This document shows, one piece after another, positions 43,374-52,003 of a stretch of 64,000 bases of DNA. Positions within the stretch are counted from its first letter, which is position 1; each line of letters opens with the position of its first letter. The notes below the pieces were generated by a model. The model ran no database searches. It worked only from the letters and a program-made list of their open reading frames with translations, and was not told the DNA's origin. The stretch comes from Bradyrhizobium sp. BR 10289 (lineage in GTDB: Bacteria; Pseudomonadota; Alphaproteobacteria; Rhizobiales; Xanthobacteraceae). A program made the position numbers and the translations under genes. The stretch lies in assembly GCF_019455385.1 (NCBI RefSeq), contig NZ_JACOFR010000006.1, positions 124,001-188,000 on the forward strand, read 5' to 3'.

Positions 43374-44510
43374 ATGCCGTGGAAGAATCAGGGCGGTGGC
43401 CCATGGGGCTCGGGTCCGAAGGGACCATGGGGCACAGGCCCGCAACCGGTCGGGCCGAGGCCGCCGGATCTGGAAGATCTTCTGCGGCGTGGTCAGGACC
43501 GTCTGCAGCAGATCATGCCGGGCGGCTATTTCTCCGGCATCGGCATCACTGCCATCGTGCTGTTCATCGTCGCGATCTGGCTGTTCTCGGGCTTCTTCCG
43601 CGTGCAATCCGAAGAACTCGGCGTCGTGCTACGCTTCGGCAAGCATGTCCGCACCGTGGACCCGGGCCTGAACTACCATCTGCCCTATCCGATCGAGACC
43701 GTGCTGCTGCCGAAGGCGTTGCGCGTCTCCACCATCTCCATCGGCATGACGCTGATCGATGATCCGGCCCGGCGCGGCCGCTCCATCCGTGACGTGCCGG
43801 AGGAGAGCCTGATGCTGACCGGCGACGAGAACATCGTCGACGTCGACTTCACCGTGCTCTGGCGCATCAAGCCGAACGGCGTCGGCGACTTCCTCTTCAA
43901 CATCCAGAACCCCGAGGGTACCGTGAAGGCGGTGGCCGAGAGCGCGATGCGCGAGGTGATCGGCCGGTCCCAGATCCAGCCGATCCTGACCGGGGCGCGG
44001 ACGCAGACGGAAACCACTGTGCAGGACCTGATGCAGAAGGCGCTCGACGGGTATGGCGCCGGCGTCCTGATTACCCAGGTGCAGATGCAGAAGGTCGATC
44101 CGCCGGCGCAGGTGATCGACGCCTTCCGCGACGTCCAGGCGGCGCAAGCCGATCTGGTGCGCCTGCAGAACGAAGCCGAGACCTATGCCAATCAGGTCGT
44201 GCCGCAGGCACGCGGGCGCGCGGCGCAGATCCTCCAGGCCGCCGAAGGCTACAAGGAGCAGGCCGTCGCCGAGGCCAAGGGTCAGAGCGCGCGCTTCCTG
44301 AAGGTCTATGACGAGTACAAGAAGGCGCCCGACGTGACCCGTGAACGGATCTATCTGGAGACGATGGAGCGCGTGCTCGGTGGTTCGGACAAGCTCATTT
44401 ATGATGGCGGCCAGTCCGGCCAGGGCGTGGTGCCCTACCTGCCGCTCGGCGAGTTGACGACCAAAAAGGCGCCTACCACCGGTCAGCCCTCGAGCGGAGG
44501 CACGCGATGA
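43374..44510 (+). CDS. hflK: FtsH protease modulator HflK
   Basis: This 378-aa protein has a Gly/Pro-rich N-terminus and one membrane helix (GIGITAIVLFIVAIWLFSGFF). The SPFH/stomatin domain follows, with RVQSEELGVVLRFGKHVRTVDPGLNYHLPYPIE and a coiled-coil helical region rich in QA (VVPQARGRAAQILQAAEGYKEQAVAEA). It forms the HflKC complex around the membrane protease FtsH. It lies 159 nt after folA. A weak -35-like TTGACT stands at 43236, with no clear -10. Confidence 0.96.
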   Translation: MPWKNQGGGPWGSGPKGPWGTGPQPVGPRPPDLEDLLRRGQDRLQQIMPGGYFSGIGITAIVLFIVAIWLFSGFFRVQSEELGVVLRFGKHVRTVDPGLNYHLPYPIETVLLPKALRVSTISIGMTLIDDPARRGRSIRDVPEESLMLTGDENIVDVDFTVLWRIKPNGVGDFLFNIQNPEGTVKAVAESAMREVIGRSQIQPILTGARTQTETTVQDLMQKALDGYGAGVLITQVQMQKVDPPAQVIDAFRDVQAAQADLVRLQNEAETYANQVVPQARGRAAQILQAAEGYKEQAVAEAKGQSARFLKVYDEYKKAPDVTRERIYLETMERVLGGSDKLIYDGGQSGQGVVPYLPLGELTTKKAPTTGQPSSGGTR

Positions 44511-45403
44511 GGTCTCCGGTCACAGGTATTGTCACGCTGCTCGCCCTCCTGCTCGTTGTGATCGTCGGCTACATGTCGCTGTTCACGGTACAGCAGACCG
44601 AGCAGACCATCGTGCTGCGGTTCGGTGAACCCGTGGACGTCGTTACCGATCCAGGCCTGCATTTCAAGGCGCCGTGGAACTCGGTGATCAACATCGACAA
44701 GCGAATCCTCGATCTCGAGAATCCGTCGCAGGAAGTGATTGCCTTCGACCGGCGCCGCCTCGTGGTCGATGCCTTCGCCCGTTACCGCATCAAGGATGCG
44801 CTGCGATTCTATCAACGCATCGGCTCGATCCAGGCGGCAAACGTCCAGCTCACCACCCTGCTCAACGCCGCGCTGCGCCGCGTGCTCGGCGAGGTCAATT
44901 TCATCAATGTCGTGCGCGACGAGCGCGAGAAGCTGATGCTGCGCATCCGCGAGCAACTCGATCGCGAAGCCGACGGCTATGGCATCCAGGTCATCGACGT
45001 CCGGATCCGCCGCGCCGACCTGCCGGACCAGAACAGCCAGGCCGTGTACGACCGGATGAAGACCGAGCGTCAGCGCGAAGCCGCCGAGTTCCGCGCGCAG
45101 GGCGGCCAGAAGGCGCAGGAGATCAAGTCGAAGGCCGACCGCGAGGCAACCGTGATCGAAGCGGAAGCCAGGTCGCAGGCCGAGCAAACCCGCGGTGTCG
45201 GCGACGCCGAACGCAACCGCCTGTTCGCGGAAGCCTACGGCAAGGATGCCGACTTCTTCGCCTTCTACCGGTCGATGACGGCCTATGAAAACGGGCTGAA
45301 GTCGAGCGACACGCGCTTCCTGCTGCGGCCGGATTCGGATTTCTTCCGGTATTTCGGTAACCCGTCCGGCAAGACGGCGGGCGAGACGCCGGCGAAGCCG
45401 TGA
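44507..45403 (+). CDS. hflC: FtsH protease modulator HflC
   Basis: This 298-aa protein has one N-terminal membrane helix (GIVTLLALLLVVIVGYMSLFTV) and the SPFH domain with QTEQTIVLRFGEPVDVVTDPGLHFKAPW. The ATG overlaps the hflK stop as ATGA. It forms a ring complex with HflK in the periplasm that restrains FtsH proteolysis of membrane proteins. Its length is close to that of other HflC proteins. Confidence 0.97.
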   Translation: MRSPVTGIVTLLALLLVVIVGYMSLFTVQQTEQTIVLRFGEPVDVVTDPGLHFKAPWNSVINIDKRILDLENPSQEVIAFDRRRLVVDAFARYRIKDALRFYQRIGSIQAANVQLTTLLNAALRRVLGEVNFINVVRDEREKLMLRIREQLDREADGYGIQVIDVRIRRADLPDQNSQAVYDRMKTERQREAAEFRAQGGQKAQEIKSKADREATVIEAEARSQAEQTRGVGDAERNRLFAEAYGKDADFFAFYRSMTAYENGLKSSDTRFLLRPDSDFFRYFGNPSGKTAGETPAKP

Positions 45404-45427
45404 GCTAGACAAGCTTTGACTAGACTT

Positions 45428-45450
45428 GGGCGGCAGTTCTGCCGCCCTTC
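45428..45450 (+). terminator. GC hairpin after hflC
   Basis: GGGCGGCAG and CTGCCGCCC form a nine-pair stem around a two-base centre, so the inner pairs must open to make a loop. It is followed by TTCGT, a weak T run. It lies 25 nt after hflC and 39 nt before the DUF2065 gene, so it may partly separate them. Confidence 0.5.
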
Positions 45451-45488
45451 GTCCAGACAAGAACAGCACAACGGGAGGTTCCAATCCG

Positions 45489-45695
45489 ATGAGGTCCATT
45501 GCGTTCGCCGACTTCCTCATCGGCTTAGGCATTCTGTTCGTGCTGGAAGGCTTGATGTTCGCGGCCAGTCCGAACTGGATGCGCAAGGCCATGAAGAGTG
45601 CCATCGCCACGCCCGACAATGTCCTGCGGGTGGTCGGGATCGGTTCGGCTGTGGCCGGCCTGATCCTGATCTGGGTGATGCGCCGTCCGATTTAA
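45489..45695 (+). CDS. DUF2065 family small membrane protein
   Basis: This 68-aa protein has two membrane helices. It starts MRSIAFADFLIGLGILFVLEGLMF and then NVLRVVGIGSAVAGLILIWVMRR, matching DUF2065 (YjeT-like). The gene is often found next to hflK and hflC. Its function is unknown. The ATG at 45489 is preceded by GGGAGG; the frame extends upstream but that part lies in the hflC-DUF2065 gap. Confidence 0.88.
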   Translation: MRSIAFADFLIGLGILFVLEGLMFAASPNWMRKAMKSAIATPDNVLRVVGIGSAVAGLILIWVMRRPI

Positions 45696-45839
45696 GCGTC
45701 GCGCCAACGCCAAAGTGAAGGCGAGAGGCGGGTTTTCGCCGTATTATTGGGGACTTGAGGGCCCGGTAAGCTCCGCGCTTGCGCCGTCCCCCCGTTCGAG
45801 CGCAGTCTCGCAGCCGAATCCTTTTCTCTGGAGATTCCT

Positions 45840-47330
45840 ATGACCGCAGCCATCATTGCCTCGTCCCGCTTGCGCCTAGGGCTGGCCGCGCTCGCCGTCG
45901 GCGCTTTCAGCGCGTTCGGCACGCCGGCCGAGGCGCGCGGACCGGACGGCATCGCCGACGTCGCCGAGAAGGTGATCGACGCGGTCGTCAACATCTCGAC
46001 CTCGCAGACCGTCGAGGCCAAGGGCGGCGGCAACGCCATGCCGCAACTGCCGCCCGGCTCGCCCTTCGAGGAGTTCTTCGACGACTTCTTCAAGAACCGC
46101 CGCGGTCCCGGCGGCGGCAGCAAGGGCGGCGACAACGGTCCGCCGAAAAAGACCAATTCGCTCGGAAGCGGCTTCATCATCGACACGTCAGGCGTCGTCG
46201 TCACCAACAACCACGTCATCGCGGATGCCGACGAGATCAACGTCATCCTCAACGACGGCACCAAGATCAAGGCCGAGCTGGTCGGCGTCGACAAGAAAAC
46301 CGACCTTGCCGTGCTGAAGTTCAAGCCCCCGAAGCCGCTGATCGCGGTGAAGTTCGGCGATAGCGACAAGCTGCGCCTCGGCGACTGGGTGGTCGCGATC
46401 GGCAACCCCTTCAGTCTCGGCGGCACCGTGACGGCCGGCATCGTCTCGGCCAAGAATCGCGACATCTCGTCGGGACCGTATGACAGCTACATCCAGACCG
46501 ACGCTTCCATCAACCGCGGCAATTCCGGCGGGCCGCTGTTCAACCTCGATGGCGACGTCATCGGCGTCAACACGCTGATCATCTCACCGTCCGGCGGCTC
46601 GATCGGCATCGGCTTCGCCGTGCCGTCGAAGACGGTCGCGGGTGTCGTCGACCAGCTCCGCCAGTTCGGCGAGCTGCGCCGCGGCTGGCTCGGCGTCCGT
46701 ATCCAGAGCGTCACCGACGAGATCGCCGAGAGCCTCAACATCAAGCCGGCGCGCGGCGCGCTGGTGGCCGGCGTCGACGACAAGGGCCCGGCCAAGCCCG
46801 CCGGCATCGAGCCCGGCGACGTCGTCGTCAAGTTCGACGGCAAGGACGTCAAGGACCCCAAGGATCTCTCCCGCGTCGTCGCCGACACCGCGGTCGGCAA
46901 GGAGGTCGACGTCATCATCATCCGCAAGGGCGAGGAGCAGACCAAGAAGGTCACGCTCGGCCGCCTCCAGGATCCGGACAAGGTTCAGGCCGCGGTGAAG
47001 ACTGACGAGCCGGCGCCCGAGAAGCCGGTGACGCAGAAAGCGCTCGGCCTCGATCTCGCCGCGCTGAACAAGGACCTGCGCACGCGCTACAAGATCAAGG
47101 ACAGTGTCAAGGGCGTGGTCGTGACCAATGTCGACGCCAATTCCGACGCTGCCGAGAAGCGCCTCTCCGCTGGAGACGTCATCGTCGAGGTGGCGCAGGA
47201 AGCGGTGTCGAACGGTGCCGACATCCAGAAGCGCGTCGACCAGCTCAAGAAGGATGGCAAGAAGTCGGTGCTGCTGCTGGTCTCGAATGCCGACGGCGAG
47301 CTGCGGTTTGTTGCGCTGAGCGTGCAGTAG
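45840..47330 (+). CDS. degP: Do/DegP-family periplasmic serine protease with two PDZ domains
   Basis: This 496-aa protein has a signal region (LGLAALAVGAFSAFGTPAEA) and a trypsin-like domain with the catalytic triad His125 (VTNNHVIADAD), Asp155 (KTDLAVLKF) and Ser229 (RGNSGGPLF). Two PDZ domains follow, at about residues 280-370 and 400-490. It degrades or refolds misfolded periplasmic proteins. It sits 144 nt after the DUF2065 gene in a locus with hflK and hflC, all of which handle envelope protein quality. The linker before Leu-Gly-Ser (residues about 85-105) is rich in Gly, Pro and Lys. Confidence 0.96.
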   Translation: MTAAIIASSRLRLGLAALAVGAFSAFGTPAEARGPDGIADVAEKVIDAVVNISTSQTVEAKGGGNAMPQLPPGSPFEEFFDDFFKNRRGPGGGSKGGDNGPPKKTNSLGSGFIIDTSGVVVTNNHVIADADEINVILNDGTKIKAELVGVDKKTDLAVLKFKPPKPLIAVKFGDSDKLRLGDWVVAIGNPFSLGGTVTAGIVSAKNRDISSGPYDSYIQTDASINRGNSGGPLFNLDGDVIGVNTLIISPSGGSIGIGFAVPSKTVAGVVDQLRQFGELRRGWLGVRIQSVTDEIAESLNIKPARGALVAGVDDKGPAKPAGIEPGDVVVKFDGKDVKDPKDLSRVVADTAVGKEVDVIIIRKGEEQTKKVTLGRLQDPDKVQAAVKTDEPAPEKPVTQKALGLDLAALNKDLRTRYKIKDSVKGVVVTNVDANSDAAEKRLSAGDVIVEVAQEAVSNGADIQKRVDQLKKDGKKSVLLLVSNADGELRFVALSVQ

Positions 47331-47349
47331 TTGCGGATAAAGCTCCCGC

Positions 47350-47447
47350 AGGGTGGGCAAAGGCGCGCTTGCGCCGTGCCCACGATCTTTTCATGATTGA
47401 GAGCGATGGTGGGCACGGCGCGCGAAGAGCGCGCCTTTGCCCACCCT
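47350..47447. repeat. Palindromic intergenic repeat after degP
   Basis: The left arm 47350-47386 (starting AGGGTGGGCAAAGGCGCGC) and the right arm 47405-47447 (ending GCGCGCCTTTGCCCACCCT) are near-perfect reverse complements. They form a long hairpin with a small bulge around GAAGA. It fills the gap between the convergent degP and serB genes and may also end transcription of both. Similar repeats are, as I recall, abundant in Bradyrhizobium. Confidence 0.78.
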
Positions 47448-47473
47448 ACGGCAGCATGGCGTGCGGCGAGACG

Positions 47474-48379
47474 CTACCCCTCCACAAACTCCTCGCGCCG
47501 ATACCCCTGCGCATAAAGCAGTGCGGTGAGATCGCCGTGATCGATCCGCGCCGCCGCGGCCGCCGCCACCGCCGGCTTGGCGTGATACGCCACGCCGAGC
47601 CCTGCCGCCTGGATCATCGCCAGATCGTTGGCGCCGTCGCCGACCACGACCGAGTCGATGTCGTCGAGATCGAACGATTCCACCAGATCCACCAGCGTCG
47701 CGAGTTTTGCTGCGCGACCCAAAATCGGCTCCTTCACCTCGCCGGTGAACTTGCCGTCGCGCACCACGAGCTCGTTGGCGCGATTCTCCTGGAAGCCGAT
47801 CTTGGCGGCGACGGCGCTGGTGAACAGGGTGAAGCCGCCGGAGACGAGGCAGGTATAGGCGCCGTGCTTGCGCATGGTTGCGACCAGTGCGCGGCCGCCC
47901 GGGGTCAGTGTGATCCGCGTGGCGAGCACCTCGTCGACGACGCTGGCGGGAAGGTCCTTCAGCAGTGCGACGCGCTCGCGTAGCGCCGGCTCGAACTCGA
48001 TCTCGCCGCGCATCGCGCGTTCCGTGATGGCGGCGACGTGCGCTTTCATCCCGACGAGATCGGCGAGCTCGTCGATGCATTCCTGGCCGATCATGGTGGA
48101 ATCCATGTCGGCGAGAAAAAGCTTCTTGCGCCGGAAGCCGACAGGCTGCACCACGATGTCGATGGGCAGGTCGCCGCGCAGCTCGCGGAGCCGCTGCTCG
48201 ATGGCGTGACGGTCGCCTTCGAGGTTACTGTCGGCGCCGAAGGGAATGTCGACCGCAACCCCGTCGAACAGCCAGTGCGCGGGAGCTGCCTGGGGCAGCA
48301 CGGCGCGGGCGCCGTCGACGATGGTGGAGTCGAGAGCGGGATTGTCGGGATTGCAGATCAGCGTGGCGACGAGGGACAT
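47474..48379 (-). CDS. serB: Phosphoserine phosphatase
   Basis: This 301-aa protein has the HAD motif DMDST in [22 protein letters not shown], the later SGGFTLFT motif and [25 protein letters not shown]. It removes phosphate from phosphoserine, the last step of serine synthesis. The N-terminal 90 residues are the usual regulatory-like part. I chose the ATG at 48379; the frame extends to a TTG at 48409 that overlaps miaA on the other strand. No good ribosome site stands before either start. It is divergent from miaA, with starts only 11 nt apart. Confidence 0.95.
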   Translation of the reverse strand: MSLVATLICNPDNPALDSTIVDGARAVLPQAAPAHWLFDGVAVDIPFGADSNLEGDRHAIEQRLRELRGDLPIDIVVQPVGFRRKKLFLADMDSTMIGQECIDELADLVGMKAHVAAITERAMRGEIEFEPALRERVALLKDLPASVVDEVLATRITLTPGGRALVATMRKHGAYTCLVSGGFTLFTSAVAAKIGFQENRANELVVRDGKFTGEVKEPILGRAAKLATLVDLVESFDLDDIDSVVVGDGANDLAMIQAAGLGVAYHAKPAVAAAAAARIDHGDLTALLYAQGYRREEFVEG

Positions 48380-48390
48380 TTGAGGTTTTC

Positions 48391-49332
48391 GTGAGCGAGG
48401 GGCATTCAAGCAAGGCCGTGCTTATCGCAGGCCCGACCGCCAGCGGCAAGTCGGCGCTGGCGCTGGAGCTTGCCCTCAGCGCGGGCGGCACCGTGATCAA
48501 TGCCGATTCCATGCAGGTGTACCGTGACCTGCGCATCATCACGGCGCGTCCTACGCATGGTGAAGAAGCGCGCGTTCCGCATCGCCTCTACGGCCATGTC
48601 GATGCGGCCGTGAATTTCTCCGCCGGTGCCTGGGTCAGTGACGCGGCAAAGGCGCTGGAAGAGGTCCGTGCCGAGGGCCGGTTTCCGATCTTCGTCGGCG
48701 GCACCGGGCTTTATTTCAAGGCACTGACGGCCGGCCTCTCCGTGGTGCCGGCAATTCCCGCGGAGGTGCGCGATGACGTGCGCGCGCGGCTCGAGCGGAA
48801 CGGCGTCGAGGCGCTGCATGCGGAACTCGCACGGCGCGATCCCCGCGCGGCTGAGCGACTGAACCTGCGCGACCGCACCCGCATCGCGCGCGCGCTCGAA
48901 GTGGTCGAGGCCACCGGACGCTCGCTGCTCGACTGGCATCACGAGGGTCAGCCGCCGTTGCTGCCGAAGGAGTGCTATCGCGCGGTATTTCTCGCGCCGG
49001 AGCGCGACGAGCTCTACGCCCGCATCGACGCCCGCTTCGATGCCATGCTGGGCGCCGGCGCGTTGCGGGAGGTCGAGCGTCTCGCCGCGCGACACCTCGA
49101 TCCGCTGCTGCCGGCCATGAAGGCCCATGGTGTGCCGGCGCTGATCCGGCATCTGCGCGGCGAGCTCAGCCTGGACGAGGCCGCCACGATCGGCAGGGCC
49201 GACACCCGCCACTACGCCAAGCGGCAATTCACCTGGTTCCGGCACCAATTGCCGGAGTTCGAATGGGCGAAGCCGGAGGAGGCGAGGGGATGGCTGGCCG
49301 CCGTCGTCAGCGCAGCCAGGGACGAAAGTTGA
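48391..49332 (+). CDS. miaA: tRNA dimethylallyltransferase
   Basis: This 313-aa protein transfers a dimethylallyl group to A37 of tRNAs that read codons starting with U. The P-loop GPTASGKSA is at residues 14-22, and [20 protein letters not shown] and [15 protein letters not shown] are family blocks. It starts at GTG with GAGG six bases upstream. It is divergent from serB with an 11-nt gap. The leader of ilvIH lies downstream on the same strand. Confidence 0.96.
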   Translation: MSEGHSSKAVLIAGPTASGKSALALELALSAGGTVINADSMQVYRDLRIITARPTHGEEARVPHRLYGHVDAAVNFSAGAWVSDAAKALEEVRAEGRFPIFVGGTGLYFKALTAGLSVVPAIPAEVRDDVRARLERNGVEALHAELARRDPRAAERLNLRDRTRIARALEVVEATGRSLLDWHHEGQPPLLPKECYRAVFLAPERDELYARIDARFDAMLGAGALREVERLAARHLDPLLPAMKAHGVPALIRHLRGELSLDEAATIGRADTRHYAKRQFTWFRHQLPEFEWAKPEEARGWLAAVVSAARDES

Positions 49333-49426
49333 CGCGCTTTTGTGCTCGGGTTCCCGATTTTACCTCTCGCCGAACGCTGGGAACACCGCTACACTGCCAA
49401 AATCGCGCGGAAGCGGCCGCATTGCC

Positions 49427-49454
49427 TTGACATCGAGGCTTTGGTCGTTATGTT
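49427..49454 (+). promoter_or_regulatory. Sigma-70 promoter of the ilvIH leader
   Basis: TTGACA at 49427-49432 and TATGTT at 49449-49454 are separated by 16 nt. Transcription would start near 49461, about 26 nt before the leader peptide ATG. It matches the consensus -35 exactly. Confidence 0.65.
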
Positions 49455-49486
49455 TCGCGCAACCTTTGGGAAGCCGAGCGCCTGCC

Positions 49487-49552
49487 ATGCGTAATATTAT
49501 TACCAGCCTCCTTATCGCCGTCGTACCCAGGCACACCGCCGGGGGTGGCTAG
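49487..49552 (+). CDS. ilvIH leader peptide (attenuation control)
   Basis: This short frame encodes 21 residues beginning MRNIITSLLIAVV and ending PRHTAGGG. Seven of the first 13 residues are Ile, Leu or Val, placed in runs (II, LL, VV). It ends just before a strong intrinsic terminator. This is the design of branched-chain amino acid leader peptides: when charged Ile, Leu or Val tRNA is scarce, the ribosome stalls here and the terminator does not form. A longer in-frame start exists at 49340 but the promoter lies inside it, so the short form is likely. Confidence 0.8.
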   Translation: MRNIITSLLIAVVPRHTAGGG

Positions 49553-49605
49553 CTGCCATCCACATGACAGGCGGTGTGCATGGGCCCTCTTCGGGGCCTT
49601 TTTTA
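49531..49605 (+). terminator. Attenuator region of ilvIH with intrinsic terminator
   Basis: GCACACCGCC at 49531-49540 pairs exactly with GGCGGTGTGC at 49570-49579; its left arm overlaps the last codons of the leader peptide. The terminator hairpin lies at 49583-49598, with GGCCC pairing to GGGCC around TCTTCG, and is followed by TTTTTTA. The first hairpin competes for ribosome position, and the second stops transcription before ilvI at 49662. The alternative antiterminator pairing is not clear to me by eye. Confidence 0.78.
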
Positions 49606-49661
49606 TTTCCCGAACCCGACACGAACAAAGCCGCTGGCAACAGCGCATCCGGAGCAAGCCA

Positions 49662-51437
49662 ATGAGCGACAAGAGCCACGATCCGAACCAGATGACCGGC
49701 GCCGCGATGATCGTCCGCGCGCTCATCGATCACGGCGTGACCGACATTTTCGGCTATCCCGGCGGCGCCGTGCTCCCGATCTATGACGAGATCTTCCAGC
49801 AGAGCGAGGTCCAGCACATCCTGGTTCGTCACGAGCAGGGGGCGGGCCACGCCGCCGAGGGCTATGCGCGCTCGACCGGGAAGCCTGGTGTTGCGCTGGT
49901 GACCTCCGGCCCGGGCGCCACCAACATGGTGACGCCGCTGACCGACGCGCTGATGGACTCGATCCCGCTGGTCTGCATCTCCGGCCAAGTGCCGACGCAT
50001 CTGATCGGCAACGACGCGTTCCAGGAATGCGACACGGTCGGCATCACGCGGCCCTGCACCAAGCACAATTGGCTGGTGCGCGACGTCAACGATCTCGCAA
50101 AGGTGCTGCACGAAGCCTTCTACGTCGCGACCACGGGCCGTCCGGGCCCGGTGCTGGTCGACGTTCCCAAGGACGTGCAGTTTGCCACCGGCACCTATCA
50201 TCCGCCGCGCAAATCCGACGTGCACCGCTCCTATGCGCCACGCGTGAAGGGCGATGCGACACAGATCCGCAAAGCGGTGTCGCTGCTCGCGAATGCCAAG
50301 CGCCCCGTCATCTACAGCGGCGGCGGCGTCATCAATTCCGGCCCTGAGGCCACCAAGCTGTTGCGCGAGCTGGTCGAGGTCACCGGCTTCCCGATCACCT
50401 CGACGCTGATGGGTCTGGGCGCCTATCCGGCGTCAGGCAAGAACTGGCTCGGCATGCTCGGCATGCACGGCACCTACGAGGCCAACATGACGATGCACGA
50501 TTGCGACGTCATGCTGTGCGTCGGCGCGCGCTTCGATGACCGGATCACCGGCCGGGTCGATGCGTTCTCGCCGGGCTCGAAGAAGATCCACATCGACATC
50601 GATCCGTCCTCGATCAACAAGAACATCCGCGTCGACGTGCCGATCATCGGCGATTGCGGCAACATCCTCGGTGACATCCTGCAAGTCTTCAAGGCCGAGG
50701 CGAAGAAGCCCGACATCAAGGCGTGGTGGCAGCAGATCGCGCAGTGGCGCGCGCGCAACTCGCTCTATTACAAGAAGAGCAACGACGTCATCCTGCCGCA
50801 GCACGCGATCCAGAGCCTGTTCGAGGCGACGCGCGGCCGCGACACCTACATCACGACCGAGGTCGGCCAGCACCAGATGTGGGCGGCGCAGTTCTTCGGC
50901 TTCGAGGAGCCGCACCGCTGGATGACGTCTGGCGGTCTCGGCACCATGGGCTACGGCCTGCCGGCCGCGGTCGGTGTGCAGGTGGCGCATCCCGACAGCC
51001 TCGTCATCGACATCGCTGGCGATGCCTCGGTGCAGATGACGATCCAGGAGATGTCGACGGCGGTTCAGTACGAGCTGCCGATCAAGATCTTCATCCTGAA
51101 CAACCAGTACATGGGCATGGTGCGGCAGTGGCAGCAGCTGCTCCACGGCAACCGCCTGTCGCATTCCTATTCGGAGGCGCTGCCTGATTTCGTCAAGCTC
51201 GCGGAAGCCTATGGCGGCGTCGGCCTGCAGGTGCACAAGCCGTCCGATCTCGACGGCGCCATTCAAGAGATGATCTCGGTCAAGCGCCCGGTGCTGTTCG
51301 ACTGCCGCGTCGCGGCGCTCGAAAACTGCTTCCCGATGATCCCGTCCGGCAAGGCGCATAACGAGATGCTGTTGCCGGAGCAGGCCAACGATGAGGCCAC
51401 CGCGAAGGCATTCGCCGGCGGCAAGGCGCTGGTGTGA
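49662..51437 (+). CDS. ilvI: Acetolactate synthase large (catalytic) subunit
   Basis: This 591-aa thiamine-diphosphate enzyme makes acetolactate or acetohydroxybutyrate, the first common step of branched-chain amino acid synthesis. The catalytic Glu lies in LVRHEQGAGHAAEGYARSTG, and the ThDP motif runs from GDASVQMTIQEMSTA to LNNQYMGM. GGAGCAAGCCA precedes the ATG; the frame extends upstream through the terminator. ilvH follows 20 nt later. Control is by the leader and attenuator upstream. Confidence 0.97.
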   Translation: MSDKSHDPNQMTGAAMIVRALIDHGVTDIFGYPGGAVLPIYDEIFQQSEVQHILVRHEQGAGHAAEGYARSTGKPGVALVTSGPGATNMVTPLTDALMDSIPLVCISGQVPTHLIGNDAFQECDTVGITRPCTKHNWLVRDVNDLAKVLHEAFYVATTGRPGPVLVDVPKDVQFATGTYHPPRKSDVHRSYAPRVKGDATQIRKAVSLLANAKRPVIYSGGGVINSGPEATKLLRELVEVTGFPITSTLMGLGAYPASGKNWLGMLGMHGTYEANMTMHDCDVMLCVGARFDDRITGRVDAFSPGSKKIHIDIDPSSINKNIRVDVPIIGDCGNILGDILQVFKAEAKKPDIKAWWQQIAQWRARNSLYYKKSNDVILPQHAIQSLFEATRGRDTYITTEVGQHQMWAAQFFGFEEPHRWMTSGGLGTMGYGLPAAVGVQVAHPDSLVIDIAGDASVQMTIQEMSTAVQYELPIKIFILNNQYMGMVRQWQQLLHGNRLSHSYSEALPDFVKLAEAYGGVGLQVHKPSDLDGAIQEMISVKRPVLFDCRVAALENCFPMIPSGKAHNEMLLPEQANDEATAKAFAGGKALV

Positions 51438-51457
51438 CGAGAGAGATTGAGGCAACA

Positions 51458-52000
51458 ATGAACCAGCCCGCATCCGCCTACTTCATTGAAGAGCGTCACG
51501 ATCCCAACGAGACACATACGCTCTCGGTGCTCGTTCAGAACGAGCCCGGCGTGCTCGCGCGCGTCATCGGCCTGTTCTCCGGCCGCGGCTACAACATCGA
51601 GAGCCTCACCGTCTCCGAGACCGAGGCGCAGAAGCATCTGTCGCGCATCACCATCGTCACCACGGGCACGCCGATGGTGATCGAGCAGATCAAGCACCAG
51701 CTCGATCGCATGATCCCGGTCTATCGCGTCGTCGACATGACCCAGACCAAACGCTCGATCGAGCGCGAGCTGGCGATGGTCAAGGTGCGCGGGCAGGGCG
51801 AGCATCGCGTCGAGGCGCTCAGGCTGGCCGATGCGTTCCGCGCGCGCGTCATCGACGCGACCACCGAGAGCTTTGTGTTCGAGATCACAGGCAATACGGA
51901 CAAGATCAACCAGTTTATCGACCTGATGCGCCCGCTCGGCCTTGTCGAGGTGTCGCGCACCGGCGTTGCCGCGATCGGCCGCGGGCCTGAAGGGATGTGA
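51458..52000 (+). CDS. ilvH: Acetolactate synthase small (regulatory) subunit
   Basis: This 180-aa subunit has an ACT domain at about residues 20-95 with LSVLVQNEPGVLARVIGLFSGRGYNIESL, and a C-terminal domain ending in VSRTGVAAIGRGPEGM. It binds valine for feedback inhibition and activates the large subunit. GAGG precedes the ATG; an upstream GTG in frame at 51434 is less likely. It is in one operon with ilvI. Confidence 0.97.
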   Translation: MNQPASAYFIEERHDPNETHTLSVLVQNEPGVLARVIGLFSGRGYNIESLTVSETEAQKHLSRITIVTTGTPMVIEQIKHQLDRMIPVYRVVDMTQTKRSIERELAMVKVRGQGEHRVEALRLADAFRARVIDATTESFVFEITGNTDKINQFIDLMRPLGLVEVSRTGVAAIGRGPEGM

Positions 52001-52003
52001 ACC

